A stretch of DNA of 15,238 bases from Propionibacteriaceae bacterium (lineage in GTDB: Bacteria > Actinomycetota > Actinomycetes > Propionibacteriales > Propionibacteriaceae): contig DAIEHO010000216.1 of NCBI GenBank assembly GCA_027353565.1, positions 1 to 15,238 on the forward strand. The letters are read 5' to 3'. The position numbers and the translations under genes were made by a program. Numbering within the stretch: the first letter of the stretch is position 1; every line of letters begins with the position of its first letter. Positions 1-7,059 of the stretch are shown piece by piece. The notes under the pieces are model-generated. The model was not told the origin of the DNA. It saw nothing but the letters and a program-made list of their open reading frames with translations, and made no database searches.

Positions 1-22
1 CGAGGTCACGTACAAGCGCTGA
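1..22 (+). CDS. 3' end of an unidentified + strand gene (partial)
   Basis: The frame beginning at base 2 reads Glu-Val-Thr-Tyr-Lys-Arg followed by a TGA stop at 20-22. Only six codons are visible, so no family can be named. The case that this is a real gene end is indirect: a strong hairpin begins ten bases downstream (32-62), and the next gene on the right is on the opposite strand and also ends toward that hairpin, which is the usual arrangement of two convergent genes sharing a terminator. The codons are also G/C-ending, as in the rest of the window. Confidence 0.4.
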
Positions 23-31
23 GAACGCCTC

Positions 32-62
32 GAGGGCGCCGACGCGTACGGTCAGCGCCCTC
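32..62. terminator. Bidirectional terminator-like hairpin between convergent genes
   Basis: Perfect 8-bp arms GAGGGCGC (32-39) and GCGCCCTC (55-62) enclose one C/A mismatch and a further 3-bp stem (GAC 41-43, GTC 51-53) around a 7-nt loop. There is no long T-run on either side, which is common for actinobacterial terminators. It lies between the end of the partial + strand gene (stop 20-22) and the end of the minus strand gene (stop 78-80), so it can serve both. Confidence 0.6.
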
Positions 63-77
63 TCGGTTCGGTGCCGG

Positions 78-332
78 TCAGCCGGCTGCGTCGTCCGCGG
101 CAGGGGCGGCAGGGGCGGCCCCGGCCGCGTCGTCGGTGGCCGAGGCCGTCGTGCCGGCGTCGTGGTCGAAGATGTCCTCGACCTTGTCCTTCGCGTCCTG
201 GTACAGGTCGCCGGCCTTGTCCTTCGCGTCTCCGTACAGGTCGCCGGCCTTGTCCTTGGCGCCCTCGAGGACGTCCTTGGCATCGACCAGCAGCTCTGAC
301 GCCTTCGCCTTCAGATCATCAGCGAAGCCCAT
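78..332 (-). CDS. Small Ala/Lys/Asp-rich helical repeat protein (LEA-like / MT0933-antitoxin-like)
   Basis: This is an 84-residue, highly charged protein with no signal peptide or membrane segment. Residues 25-57 are three tandem 11-residue repeats (AKDKAGDLYGD, AKDKAGDLYQD, AKDKVEDIFDH), preceded by a related AKDVLEG segment, and the tail from about residue 58 is Ala/Thr/Asp-rich and probably disordered. The 11-residue periodicity resembles group 3 LEA-type amphipathic helices. The Met-Gly-Phe start and KAK/KDKAGD composition also resemble the small mycobacterial Rv0909/MT0933 'antitoxin' family. No toxin partner is adjacent, so an antitoxin function is not supported here. The ATG at 332-330 is chosen because AGAGGGAGAG (338-347) stands 5 nt upstream. 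The reading frame extends further 5', but without a ribosome site. Function unknown; a stress or desiccation-type role is only an inference. Confidence 0.72.
   Translation of the reverse strand: MGFADDLKAKASELLVDAKDVLEGAKDKAGDLYGDAKDKAGDLYQDAKDKVEDIFDHDAGTTASATDDAAGAAPAAPAADDAAG
162..260 (-). repeat. Three tandem 33-bp coding repeats
   Basis: The DNA encoding residues 25-57 of the small helical protein is a tandem array of three 33-bp units. Copies one and two are almost identical at the nucleotide level across most of the unit (the block around GTACAGGTCGCCGGCC recurs), while the third has diverged. Near-identity in DNA as well as protein points to recent duplication or slippage, and copy number may vary between strains. 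Confidence 0.8.
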
Positions 333-390
333 GCGTTCTCTCCCTCTGATCCGGTGGTGACCGCCGTGGACCGGTCGGCCATCCAGGCCT

Positions 391-396
391 GTCATA
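391..396 (-). promoter_or_regulatory. Possible -10 box for the small helical protein gene
   Basis: On the minus strand TATGAC matches 4 of 6 bases of TATAAT and lies about 60 bp upstream of the ATG at 332. No convincing -35 is seen. Weak call, made because the 102-bp gap between the two minus strand genes should hold a promoter. Confidence 0.22.
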
Positions 397-434
397 GCAC
401 GCGGTGGGGCCGGCGGGCGGCGGTTGAGGGGAAC

Positions 435-1028
435 TCAGCCTCGCCGGACGGCGAACACGCGGAAGCCCTTCGCGCTGGCCAGGCGCTCGCAGCCCCAGCC
501 CTGCTCCTCGAGCCACACGGTGAGAGAGTCCGCTCCCAGGTTCCGCGCGACGACCATCCAGGCGGTGCCGTCCGGGCGCAGTCGGTCGAGCCACGTCGTC
601 AACAGCTCGTGCAGGGCGGGCTTGCCGATCCGGATCGGGGGGTTGGACCAGATCTCGTCGTACAGCTCGTCCACCGGGACGTCCTCGGGCAGCAGGGTCG
701 ACACCCGGTCGCCGATCCCGAGCCTGTCGGCGTTCGACCTCGTCAGCGCGAGGGCGCGCTCGTTGACGTCGATCGCCGTGATCCGGGCCTCAGGGTTCGC
801 CAGACCGAGTGCGACCGTGATGGGCCCGATTCCGCAGCCGAGGTCGAGCAGATGGACCGGCCCCGTGGGCGGCTCGGTCGAACGGAGCATCATGGCTGTC
901 CCGACGTCCAGCCCTCCGCCGGAGAAGACCCCCTTCGACGACTCGAGCTCGACGTCGGCGTCCCACAGCCGCATGCCGACGCGGAACGTCGTGGCTCTGC
1001 CCGTGGGGGTCTCGAAGTAGTGGCTCAT
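435..1028 (-). CDS. Class I SAM-dependent methyltransferase, RsmC/MTS-like small domain
   Basis: A 197-residue single-domain methyltransferase. The SAM-binding motif I is LLDLGCGIGP (residues 60-69), the acidic end of strand 2 is AIDVNERAL (85-93), and the catalytic-type NPP motif is SNPPIRIGK (128-136). The NPPxxxGK form is typical of the 'methyltransferase small' family, whose best-known member RsmC modifies G1207 of 16S rRNA. RsmC of E. coli carries an additional N-terminal domain that is absent here, so the exact substrate is uncertain. An RNA target is inferred from the operon: its ATG (1028-1026) overlaps the TGA of truA in an ATGA, and GAGGAG lies just upstream inside truA. It is the last gene of the trmB-truA operon. 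Confidence 0.85.
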   Translation of the reverse strand: MSHYFETPTGRATTFRVGMRLWDADVELESSKGVFSGGGLDVGTAMMLRSTEPPTGPVHLLDLGCGIGPITVALGLANPEARITAIDVNERALALTRSNADRLGIGDRVSTLLPEDVPVDELYDEIWSNPPIRIGKPALHELLTTWLDRLRPDGTAWMVVARNLGADSLTVWLEEQGWGCERLASAKGFRVFAVRRG

Positions 1029-1879
1029 TCGCTCTCCTCGGGCAGGGTGCGGGTCGACCGCGCGTTGGCGGCGCGGAGGGCGAGCTCGGAGTCGGCCGGG
1101 TAGCCGACCTCCTCGAGCGTCAGGCCGTGGGCGGGGAGCACCGTGACGTCGTTGGCGCGTTCGGTGGTCGCGAGCAGTCGCCGCAGCCAGGCACGGTCCC
1201 TGCGCCCGGCGGCGACCGCGGTCAGCGCGCCCATGAGCGAGCGCACCATGGAGTGGCAGAACGCGTCCGCCTGGACGGTGACCTCGATGGTGCGGTCCTC
1301 GAGACGTACGGCTTCGACGCGCTGCAACGTACGGATCGTGGTCGCCTGGTCGCGGCGCTTGCAGAACGCGACGAAGTCGTGGAGCCCGAGCAGGTCGGCA
1401 CCGGCGTCGGCGAGGACCGACACGTCCAGGGGCTCCGGGTGGCGGACGACGTGGTTGCGACGCAGCGGGTCCAGGTCGGCCGGCTCGTCCCACAGCCGGT
1501 AGACGTAGCGGCGCCAGATCGCCGAGAAGCGGGCGTCGAAGCCGTCCGGGACCCGCATCACGCGTCGTACGGCGATGTCCTCGGGAAGGGCGCGGGGCAG
1601 GCGGCGGCCGAGGACCGAGCCCGTGTCCAGCGGGCCCGCTCGGCCGACCTCCGTGGTGACGGCGAGGTCGACGTGGACGACCTGGCCCCGCGCGTGGACA
1701 CCCGCATCCGTACGGCCGGCACACGTCAGACGGGGTGGTTCGTCGAGGTTCAGGATCCGCCCGATCCACTCACCGAGGTCTCCTTCGACACTGCGCAGGC
1801 CCGGCTGTGCCGCCCAGCCGCAGAACGCGGTGCCGTCGTAGGCGACGTCGAGGCGCCACCTCCCACGTTCGGTCGTCAT
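1025..1879 (-). CDS. truA: tRNA pseudouridine(38-40) synthase TruA
   Basis: This enzyme converts uridines 38, 39 and 40 of the tRNA anticodon arm to pseudouridine. The 284-residue product begins with the family-typical RWRLDVAYDGTAFCGWAAQP and carries the catalytic loop CAGRTDAGVHA (53-63), with Asp58 as the expected catalytic aspartate. The C-terminal half has the conserved FCHSMVRSLMGAL region. The length is normal for the family. The start at 1879 is the ATG that overlaps the trmB stop as ATGA; upstream Met codons in the frame lie within trmB and give sequence foreign to TruA. There is no clear Shine-Dalgarno, so translation probably depends on coupling to trmB. In many actinobacteria truA lies close to rplM; here it is separated from it by about 5 kb. 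Confidence 0.95.
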   Translation of the reverse strand: MTTERGRWRLDVAYDGTAFCGWAAQPGLRSVEGDLGEWIGRILNLDEPPRLTCAGRTDAGVHARGQVVHVDLAVTTEVGRAGPLDTGSVLGRRLPRALPEDIAVRRVMRVPDGFDARFSAIWRRYVYRLWDEPADLDPLRRNHVVRHPEPLDVSVLADAGADLLGLHDFVAFCKRRDQATTIRTLQRVEAVRLEDRTIEVTVQADAFCHSMVRSLMGALTAVAAGRRDRAWLRRLLATTERANDVTVLPAHGLTLEEVGYPADSELALRAANARSTRTLPEESE

Positions 1880-2586
1880 CGCCGGTAGCACAGGTCGTAC
1901 ACCGTCCTGCCGGCGGCGAGCCCCCGCGCCTCGTACTTGGTCATGGGCCGCTCCTCGAAGCGTGGCGCCCATCCGTCACAGGTGTTGGTGAGTGGCGAGC
2001 CGTCGAGCACCTCGCGCATCGCCAGCGCGTAGTCCTTCCAGTCGGTCGCCACGCGGAACAGGCCGCCCGGCCGGAGCCGGTCCGCGACCAACGCGCACGT
2101 GGCCGGTGACACCAGGCGCCGCTTGTGGTGCCGCGACTTGTGCCAGGGGTCGGGGAAGAACGCGTGGACGGCCTCGAGGGAGGCGGGCGCCACGAGGTGC
2201 CGCAGGCCCTGGACGCCGTCAGCGAGTACGACGCGGGCGTTGGTGAGCTGCCGGGCCGCCAGCTTGCCGACGGTCGAGGCGATGGACGGCTCGAAGACCT
2301 CGAAGCCGACGATGTCGATGTCCGGGTGGGCCGCCGCGGTCGCCACGAGCGAGTCGCCGTTGCCGGCCCCGATCTCGGCGATGAGCGGAGCGCTGCGTGC
2401 GAAGACCACCGACCAGTCCACAGGGTCCTGCGGGGCCACCGAGGTCGACATCGTGCCGCGGGCGACATCCACGAGGTAGGCGGCGCGGTGCTCCCGCCAG
2501 GCGCGCTCCTGCGAGGGGTTCATGCGGGCGCTACGGCGGACGAAGCTCACGACGTCCCGATGCGGACGCGCCTCGCCTGTCACCAC
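1876..2586 (-). CDS. trmB: tRNA (guanine-N7-)-methyltransferase TrmB
   Basis: TrmB makes m7G46 in the tRNA variable loop using SAM. The 236-residue product has SFVRRSARM near the N-terminus (the usual actinobacterial lead-in), the SAM motif AEIGAGNGDS (around 70-79), the signature FFPDPWHKSRHHKRR (143-157), TDWKDYALAM, and a C-terminal TKYEARG...VYDLCYRR. The reading frame is open to an ATG at 2724, but those extra 46 residues do not look like TrmB and would leave almost no room for the divergent gene. GTG 2586-2584 is preferred because a TAGGGT box lies 7 nt upstream; the next codon, GTG 2583-2581, is an alternative. First gene of the trmB-truA-methyltransferase operon, with a 4-bp overlap to truA. 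Confidence 0.93.
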   Translation of the reverse strand: MVTGEARPHRDVVSFVRRSARMNPSQERAWREHRAAYLVDVARGTMSTSVAPQDPVDWSVVFARSAPLIAEIGAGNGDSLVATAAAHPDIDIVGFEVFEPSIASTVGKLAARQLTNARVVLADGVQGLRHLVAPASLEAVHAFFPDPWHKSRHHKRRLVSPATCALVADRLRPGGLFRVATDWKDYALAMREVLDGSPLTNTCDGWAPRFEERPMTKYEARGLAAGRTVYDLCYRR

Positions 2587-2593
2587 GCGCGCC

Positions 2594-2599
2594 ACCCTA
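2594..2599 (-). promoter_or_regulatory. -10 box TAGGGT, leaderless promoter candidate for trmB
   Basis: TAGGGT on the minus strand fits TANNNT and ends 7 nt before the proposed GTG start, which would place the transcription start at or next to the start codon. The same GGG could instead be read as a weak ribosome site. No clear -35 hexamer is visible. Confidence 0.4.
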
Positions 2600-2726
2600 T
2601 CCAGCACGCGACCCCGAGCGCAGGTTGCGGGACCCGGGTACGGGTGGGGACGCCCATGACGATCCACGGCCGGCCACCGTAGTTCACTGGTGACAGGAAG
2701 GGCACGCCACTCCGGCGTGGACACAC

Positions 2727-3137
2727 ATGCGTACGGTGCTCAATCTCATCTGGCTGGTCTTCGGCGGAATCTGGCTCGCGCTCGGCTACTTCGTCCTCGG
2801 CCTGGTGGCGTGCCTGCTGATCGTGACGATCCCGTTCGGCGTCGCGTCGCTGCGGATGGCCAGGTACGCACTGTGGCCGTTCGGGAGCGCTGTCGTGGCG
2901 AAGCGTGGTGCCGGGGCCGGTTCGGCGATCGGCAACCTGGTCTGGTTCGTGGTCGCCGGTGTCTGGCTCGCGATCGGGCACGTCGTCACGGCATTGGCCC
3001 AGAGCATCACGATCGTCGGCATCCCGGTCGCGCTGGCGAACATCAAGATGATCCCCGTGACGTGCTTCCCGTTCGGCAAGGAGATCGTCCCTCGCTCCAG
3101 TCTCGCACCGGGCGAGCGCCCGCTCCACTCCTTCTAG
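2727..3137 (+). CDS. yccF: YccF family inner membrane protein (two DUF307 domains)
   Basis: A 136-residue integral membrane protein that closely follows the YccF pattern: start MRTVLNLIWLVFGGIW, then NLVWFVVAGVWLAIG in the second half. The protein is an internal duplication. Residues about 6-53 and 70-117 align with each other (NLIWLVFGGIWLALG / NLVWFVVAGVWLAIG, IVTIPFG / IVGIPVA, ALWPFG / TCFPFG), giving two hydrophobic DUF307 units. Its molecular function is unknown in general. The ATG at 2727 matches the family N-terminus, although no good Shine-Dalgarno precedes it. It is divergent from trmB across about 140 bp and is followed by marC 82 bp downstream on the same strand. Confidence 0.9.
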   Translation: MRTVLNLIWLVFGGIWLALGYFVLGLVACLLIVTIPFGVASLRMARYALWPFGSAVVAKRGAGAGSAIGNLVWFVVAGVWLAIGHVVTALAQSITIVGIPVALANIKMIPVTCFPFGKEIVPRSSLAPGERPLHSF

Positions 3138-3191
3138 GCTCTGCTCGCCACCGCCGGGAGGACCGACGTGGGGGACAGGACCCAGCACCAC

Positions 3192-3219
3192 TAGCGTTGT
3201 CCCTCGCGAAGGGAGTGCT
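3192..3219 (+). promoter_or_regulatory. Promoter -10 and ribosome binding site for marC
   Basis: TAGCGT (3192-3197) fits the actinobacterial TANNNT -10 and would start a transcript near 3204. GAAGGGAG (3208-3215) is a strong Shine-Dalgarno 4 nt before the GTG at 3220 and fixes that start. No good -35 is seen, so the promoter half of this call is weaker than the ribosome-site half. Confidence 0.45.
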
Positions 3220-3837
3220 GTGAGCTCGTACGGGTATGTCTTCACCTCAACCGTTCTGACGTTGTGGGTGATCCTGGACCCCCCAGGGCTCCTGCCCGTG
3301 TTCCTCGGGCTCACTCGGCGGATGTCGCCGCGGCATCGCAACCTCGCCGCCCGACGGGCCACGCTCGTGGCACTGGCCGTCACAGGACTGTTCGGCTTGT
3401 TCGGGCGGTTCATCCTCGACTACCTGCACGTGTCGGTGGGAGCGCTCCAGATCTCCGGTGGCCTGCTGCTGCTGCTCGTCGCGCTCCAGCTGCTGACGGG
3501 CCACTTCGACGAGCAGCCCGCCGACGACGCCCCCGAGTCCAACGTGAACGTGGCGATCGTTCCGCTGGGCACGCCGCTGCTCGCCGGACCCGGGGTGATC
3601 GTGGCCATCATGATCGCGGTGAAGGGGCAGTCGACAGCGCTGGGCTACCTCGTCGTGGCCGTGGCTCTCCTCACGTCGATGCTCGCCGTGTACCTCACGC
3701 TCCGGTTCGCCGAGGTCATCCGTCGCGTGCTGAAAGAGGCCGGCATCACACTCCTGACACGCATCGCGGGACTCGTCCTCAGCGCCATCGCCGTTCAGAT
3801 GATGGGCGACGGCGTCATGAGCTTCATCGGCCGGTGA
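3220..3837 (+). CDS. MarC family (NAAT-type) integral membrane protein
   Basis: A 205-residue polytopic membrane protein with about six hydrophobic segments: residues ~7-30, 45-66, 72-92, 110-131, 140-166 and 175-200. Family hallmarks are the first-helix motif DPPGLLPVFLGLT (members usually read DPxGxxPxFL) and, after a charged loop at about 95-107 (DEQPADDAPESN), VPLGTPLLAGPGVI, the MarC PLLAGPG motif. MarC was once linked to multiple antibiotic resistance in E. coli, but that role was not upheld, and the substrate is unknown. The GTG start is supported by GAAGGGAG just upstream. The gene ends 7 bp from the stop of the convergent EF-G2 gene, with no room for a terminator. Confidence 0.9.
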   Translation: MSSYGYVFTSTVLTLWVILDPPGLLPVFLGLTRRMSPRHRNLAARRATLVALAVTGLFGLFGRFILDYLHVSVGALQISGGLLLLLVALQLLTGHFDEQPADDAPESNVNVAIVPLGTPLLAGPGVIVAIMIAVKGQSTALGYLVVAVALLTSMLAVYLTLRFAEVIRRVLKEAGITLLTRIAGLVLSAIAVQMMGDGVMSFIGR

Positions 3838-3844
3838 TGCGGCC

Positions 3845-5944
3845 TCAGCTGTGGTGCGCCTTGACGGCCTCGTCGACGAGGTTCTGGGGCATCTGCTCGT
3901 AGCCGTGGAAGGTCCGGGTGAACGAGCCGGAGCCGTGGGCCAGGCCTCGGAGGTCGATCGCGTACCGGCTGAGCTCGCTCGCGGGGATGAGCGCCCTGAT
4001 GATCGCGTGGTGGGCGTCGTCGGAGTCGGTGCCGAGCACACGCCCGCGCCGACCTGAGACATCGGTCATCACCGCGCCCATGAACTCCTCGCCGACGGTC
4101 ACGACGACCTCGTCGATCGGCTCGAGCAGTGTCACGGTCTTCGTGCTGGCCGCCTCCCGCAGGCCCAACGACCCTGCGGTCTGGAACGCCATGTCGGAGG
4201 AGTCCACCGAGTGGGACTTGCCGTCGACGAGCGTGACCCGTACGTCGACCAGCGGGTAGCCCGCCAGGACGCCCTTCTCGAGCTGGCCGCGGACGCCCTT
4301 CTCGACGGAGGGGATGAACTGACGCGGAACCGCCCCGCCCACGACCTTGTCGACGAACTCGAAGCCTGCCCCGCGGTCGAGCGGCTCGATCTCGAGCTGG
4401 CACACCGCGTACTGGCCGTGCCCACCGGACTGCTTGACGTGTCGGCCTTGCGCCGACGCCTTGGCGACGAACGTCTCGCGGAGGGGCACCTTGAGGTCCT
4501 CCTGGGTGACCTTCACCCCGTAGCGCTGGACGAGCCGGTTGAGCAGCAGGTCGACATGGCCCTGCCCCATCGTCCAGAGCACGATCTGGTCGGTCTCCAC
4601 CGTGCGCTCCACCCGTACGGTCGTGTCCTCGACCGCGAGCCGGGCCAGCGCAGCGGGCAGCTTGTCCTCGTCGTTGCGTGACGCGGCGCGGATCGCCACC
4701 GGCAGCAGCGGCTCGGGGAGGTTCCACGGCTCGACGAGTGCCGGCCGCTCCTTCGGGGACAACGTGTCGCCGGTCTCGGCCTTGGACAGCTTCGACACGT
4801 ACACGAGCTGGCCCGCGATCGCGACGTCCACGGGCGTCGTCTCCGTGCCGGACGGCACCGACAGGGGGCCGACGCGCTCGTCGTCGTCATGGTCGGGGTG
4901 CGCCGTGTCGGCTGCGCCCGTGAACAGGCTGCGGTGCCCCGAGACGTGCACCACGTCGTCGAGCTGGAGCGTGCCGTTGTAGATCCGTACGAGCGAGAGC
5001 CGGCCCGCGAACTGGTCGGATGTCGTCCTGATGACCTCGGCGACGAGGGGACCCGCTGGATCGCCTGAGAGCGACTCGAGATCCACGCCGGCCGGCGTGG
5101 TGACCCTGAGCCGGTGCGTGCCGGGTTGCGGGAACGAGTTCTCGATGACGGTCAGAAGCTGGTCGGTGCCGATGCCGTTGAGCGAGTTGACCGGGATGAC
5201 GGGGTGGAACCGGCCATGGAGGATCGCGGTCAAGAGGTCGGTGAGGAGCTCTCCCTCCTTGAGCTCGTCGCCCTCGAGGTAGCGGTCCATGAGGTCGGCG
5301 TCCTCGGACTCCTCGATGATCCCCTCGATGAGCTCGGAGCGGTACTGCTCGATGACGGCGAGCTCGGCGGTGTCGGCAGCCCGGCTCACGAGGTCGCCGG
5401 TGCTGTAGTCGTGGACCTGCTGGGACACCAGGGACAGGTTGCCGGTGATCTGGCCATCGCTGAGCAACGGCGCGTACGCGGGCTGAACGGACTTGCCGAG
5501 TACCGACTGCAGGTCGCCGAGCGCGACGTCGAAGGTGGTCCGCCCGTCGTCGAGCTTGGTCACCACGATCGCACGGGGCATGCTGACGGCGCTGCACTCG
5601 TGCCAGAGCGCAGCGGTCGCGGCGTCGATGCCGTCACCCGCGGCGACCACGAACACGGCCGCATCAGCCGCACGGAGGGCTGCGCGCAGCTCGCCCACGA
5701 AGTCCGGGTGACCTGGTGCGTCGAGCAGGTTGAGCACGATGTCACCAGTGCGGAACGCGGCGAGCTGCAGGGCGGAGCTGCGTTCCAGGTCCTCCTTCTC
5801 GCCCCGGTAGCTGGCCACGTTCGACCGCACGAGGTGCTCGAACAGTGTTGTCTTCCCGGAGCCGCTGGACCCGACCAGGACGACGTTGCGGATGGCCGAC
5901 GGATCATCGATGCGCGCAAGCGGTGCGTTCGTCTTCGAACTCAT
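3845..5944 (-). CDS. fusA2: Elongation factor G-like translational GTPase EF-G2
   Basis: A 699-residue EF-G paralogue of the type found beside the true fusA in actinobacteria. The GTPase domain has the P-loop GSSGSGKTT (25-33), the G3 motif DAPGHPDF (75-82) and a G4 position reading TKLD (129-132) instead of NKxD. Domain IV carries KQSGGHGQYAV near residue 505, with IEPLDRGAGFEFVDKVVGGAVP following, and domain V ends in HGYEQMPQNLV. Switch I is abnormal: only about 40 residues separate the P-loop from G3, and the EF-G sequence RGITI with its Mg-coordinating Thr is replaced by ERSSALQLAAF, which suggests weak or altered GTP hydrolysis. The frame is open far upstream, but ATG 5944-5942 starts the EF-G homology and has TATCTT 7 nt upstream. 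It is probably not the housekeeping elongation factor, and its role is unclear. Confidence 0.9.
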   Translation of the reverse strand: MSSKTNAPLARIDDPSAIRNVVLVGSSGSGKTTLFEHLVRSNVASYRGEKEDLERSSALQLAAFRTGDIVLNLLDAPGHPDFVGELRAALRAADAAVFVVAAGDGIDAATAALWHECSAVSMPRAIVVTKLDDGRTTFDVALGDLQSVLGKSVQPAYAPLLSDGQITGNLSLVSQQVHDYSTGDLVSRAADTAELAVIEQYRSELIEGIIEESEDADLMDRYLEGDELKEGELLTDLLTAILHGRFHPVIPVNSLNGIGTDQLLTVIENSFPQPGTHRLRVTTPAGVDLESLSGDPAGPLVAEVIRTTSDQFAGRLSLVRIYNGTLQLDDVVHVSGHRSLFTGAADTAHPDHDDDERVGPLSVPSGTETTPVDVAIAGQLVYVSKLSKAETGDTLSPKERPALVEPWNLPEPLLPVAIRAASRNDEDKLPAALARLAVEDTTVRVERTVETDQIVLWTMGQGHVDLLLNRLVQRYGVKVTQEDLKVPLRETFVAKASAQGRHVKQSGGHGQYAVCQLEIEPLDRGAGFEFVDKVVGGAVPRQFIPSVEKGVRGQLEKGVLAGYPLVDVRVTLVDGKSHSVDSSDMAFQTAGSLGLREAASTKTVTLLEPIDEVVVTVGEEFMGAVMTDVSGRRGRVLGTDSDDAHHAIIRALIPASELSRYAIDLRGLAHGSGSFTRTFHGYEQMPQNLVDEAVKAHHS

Positions 5945-5951
5945 GCTGGGG

Positions 5952-5957
5952 AAGATA
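5952..5957 (-). promoter_or_regulatory. -10 box TATCTT, leaderless promoter candidate for EF-G2
   Basis: TATCTT on the minus strand ends 7 nt before the EF-G2 ATG. The intervening CCCCAGC is not a ribosome site, so a leaderless transcript is the simplest reading. Confidence 0.55.
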
Positions 5958-5970
5958 CACGGCCCGTCCG

Positions 5971-5984
5971 CCGGCCGTGGCCGG
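5971..5984. promoter_or_regulatory. GC-rich dyad CCGGCC-GT-GGCCGG in the divergent promoter region
   Basis: A perfect 6-bp inverted repeat with a 2-nt centre lies in the 90-bp gap between EF-G2 and the lactonase gene. It would cover the -35 position of the EF-G2 promoter. An operator is possible, but GC-rich palindromes arise easily at this base composition. Confidence 0.25.
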
Positions 5985-6022
5985 TACCCCACAAGCGCCC
6001 GCGCACCTCTCGTCAGTCCCCC

Positions 6023-6028
6023 TAGAGT
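6023..6028 (+). promoter_or_regulatory. -10 box TAGAGT, leaderless promoter candidate for the lactonase gene
   Basis: TAGAGT is followed by 6 nt (GCGCGT) and then the ATG at 6035. No Shine-Dalgarno is present, and the geometry puts the transcription start on the start codon. Confidence 0.6.
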
Positions 6029-6034
6029 GCGCGT

Positions 6035-7051
6035 ATGACAATCCCGGTCCTCGCGCTGGTCACGAACGCCCACGACGGCACCGTCAGCACGTTCCGCATC
6101 GCCGACGACCGCCTGGAACGGGTTGCCGTGAGCTCCGTCGGGGCCGGCTGTTCGACGCTGGCCGTCGATGCCGAGCGGCACCTCGTGTACGTGGGCGCCA
6201 AGCCCGGCTCGATCGTCACGTGCTCGCTCGACCCCGGCAACGGTGTGCTGACGACGTGGGACGAGACGTCGGTGGTCGGCTCCCCGACGTACCTGACGCT
6301 CACCCCGCACGGTGACCGGCTGCTGGGTGCGTTCTACCACCAGGGGCTCGCCATGGGCTGGGGCGTCGACAACGGCCATCTCCAGGCCCCGTCCCCGCCC
6401 GTCTCGCACGCCAACCTCCACAGCGTCGTCGTCACCAAGGACACGCGCCACGCGTACGTGGTCTCCCTCGGAGAGGACGCTGTGATCCGGTACGTCCTCG
6501 GCCAGGACGGCTCCCTGACCGACGGGAAGGTCGCGTCGGCGCCGGCCGGATCCGGGCCGCGGCACATCGTTCTCAACGCAGCGGAGACCAGCGCCTTCGT
6601 CGTCACCGAGTTCTCCGGCGAGGTGCTCCACTACGCCCGCGATGGAGCGACGGGTGAGCTGGCTCTCACCTCTCAGCGGTCGATCGTCGACCCGACGGCC
6701 GGCCTCGCGCACAGCCGGTACGGCGCGGACCCCACGGCCGAGCACCTCATCTGGGGCGCCGACATCCACCTTGCCGCCGACGGTCGCTGGGCGTGGGCGA
6801 GCGAGCGTTCCGGGTCCACGATCGCGACGGTGCCGCTCGGACTGAGCGGCGAACCGGAGCCGGTCACGGCCTTCACGGCGACCGAGGCCCAACCACGCGG
6901 CTTCGGCGTCACGCCCGACGGCCGGTACCTGCTGGCTGTGGGGGAGCGGTCGACGACGGCCACCCTGTACGAGATCGGGACGGATGCCCGGCTCAGGGTC
7001 CTCGACCGTCAGGAGACGGGCAACGGAGCCAACTGGGTCCGCTTCGCCTAG
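6035..7051 (+). CDS. Lactonase family seven-bladed beta-propeller protein (6-phosphogluconolactonase-like)
   Basis: A 338-residue protein without signal peptide, built of repeated beta-propeller blades. Typical blade phrases are [17 protein letters not shown] at the N-terminus, [27 protein letters not shown] (172-181), and [19 protein letters not shown] (286-304). The GPRH motif and the late PRGFxxxPDGRYLL blade are characteristic of the YbhE/Pgl lactonase family (PF10282), which includes 6-phosphogluconolactonase of the oxidative pentose phosphate pathway. Many members have unproven substrates, and no pentose-phosphate gene lies nearby, so only the family is firm. The ATG at 6035 is set by the TAGAGT box 6 nt upstream and the divergent EF-G2 gene. 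Confidence 0.85.
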   Translation: MTIPVLALVTNAHDGTVSTFRIADDRLERVAVSSVGAGCSTLAVDAERHLVYVGAKPGSIVTCSLDPGNGVLTTWDETSVVGSPTYLTLTPHGDRLLGAFYHQGLAMGWGVDNGHLQAPSPPVSHANLHSVVVTKDTRHAYVVSLGEDAVIRYVLGQDGSLTDGKVASAPAGSGPRHIVLNAAETSAFVVTEFSGEVLHYARDGATGELALTSQRSIVDPTAGLAHSRYGADPTAEHLIWGADIHLAADGRWAWASERSGSTIATVPLGLSGEPEPVTAFTATEAQPRGFGVTPDGRYLLAVGERSTTATLYEIGTDARLRVLDRQETGNGANWVRFA

Positions 7052-7059
7052 GTGACGTT

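Noticed and set aside
78..332. Toxin-antitoxin pair at the small helical protein gene
   Set aside because: No toxin-like gene is adjacent: the upstream neighbour is a methyltransferase and the downstream side is a convergent gene end.
354..1103. 249-codon open frame on the + strand opposite the methyltransferase
   Set aside because: Antisense to a gene with clear SAM and NPP motifs; no domain or ribosome site supports it.
2587..2724. ATG 2724 as the trmB start
   Set aside because: It would add 46 Pro/Arg-rich residues unlike TrmB and would place the start 3 bp from the divergent yccF ATG, leaving no regulatory region.
5945..6892. Upstream extension of the EF-G2 reading frame (about 316 extra codons)
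   Set aside because: The extra sequence is antisense to the lactonase gene and has no GTPase-related motif; EF-G homology begins at ATG 5944 next to a -10 box.
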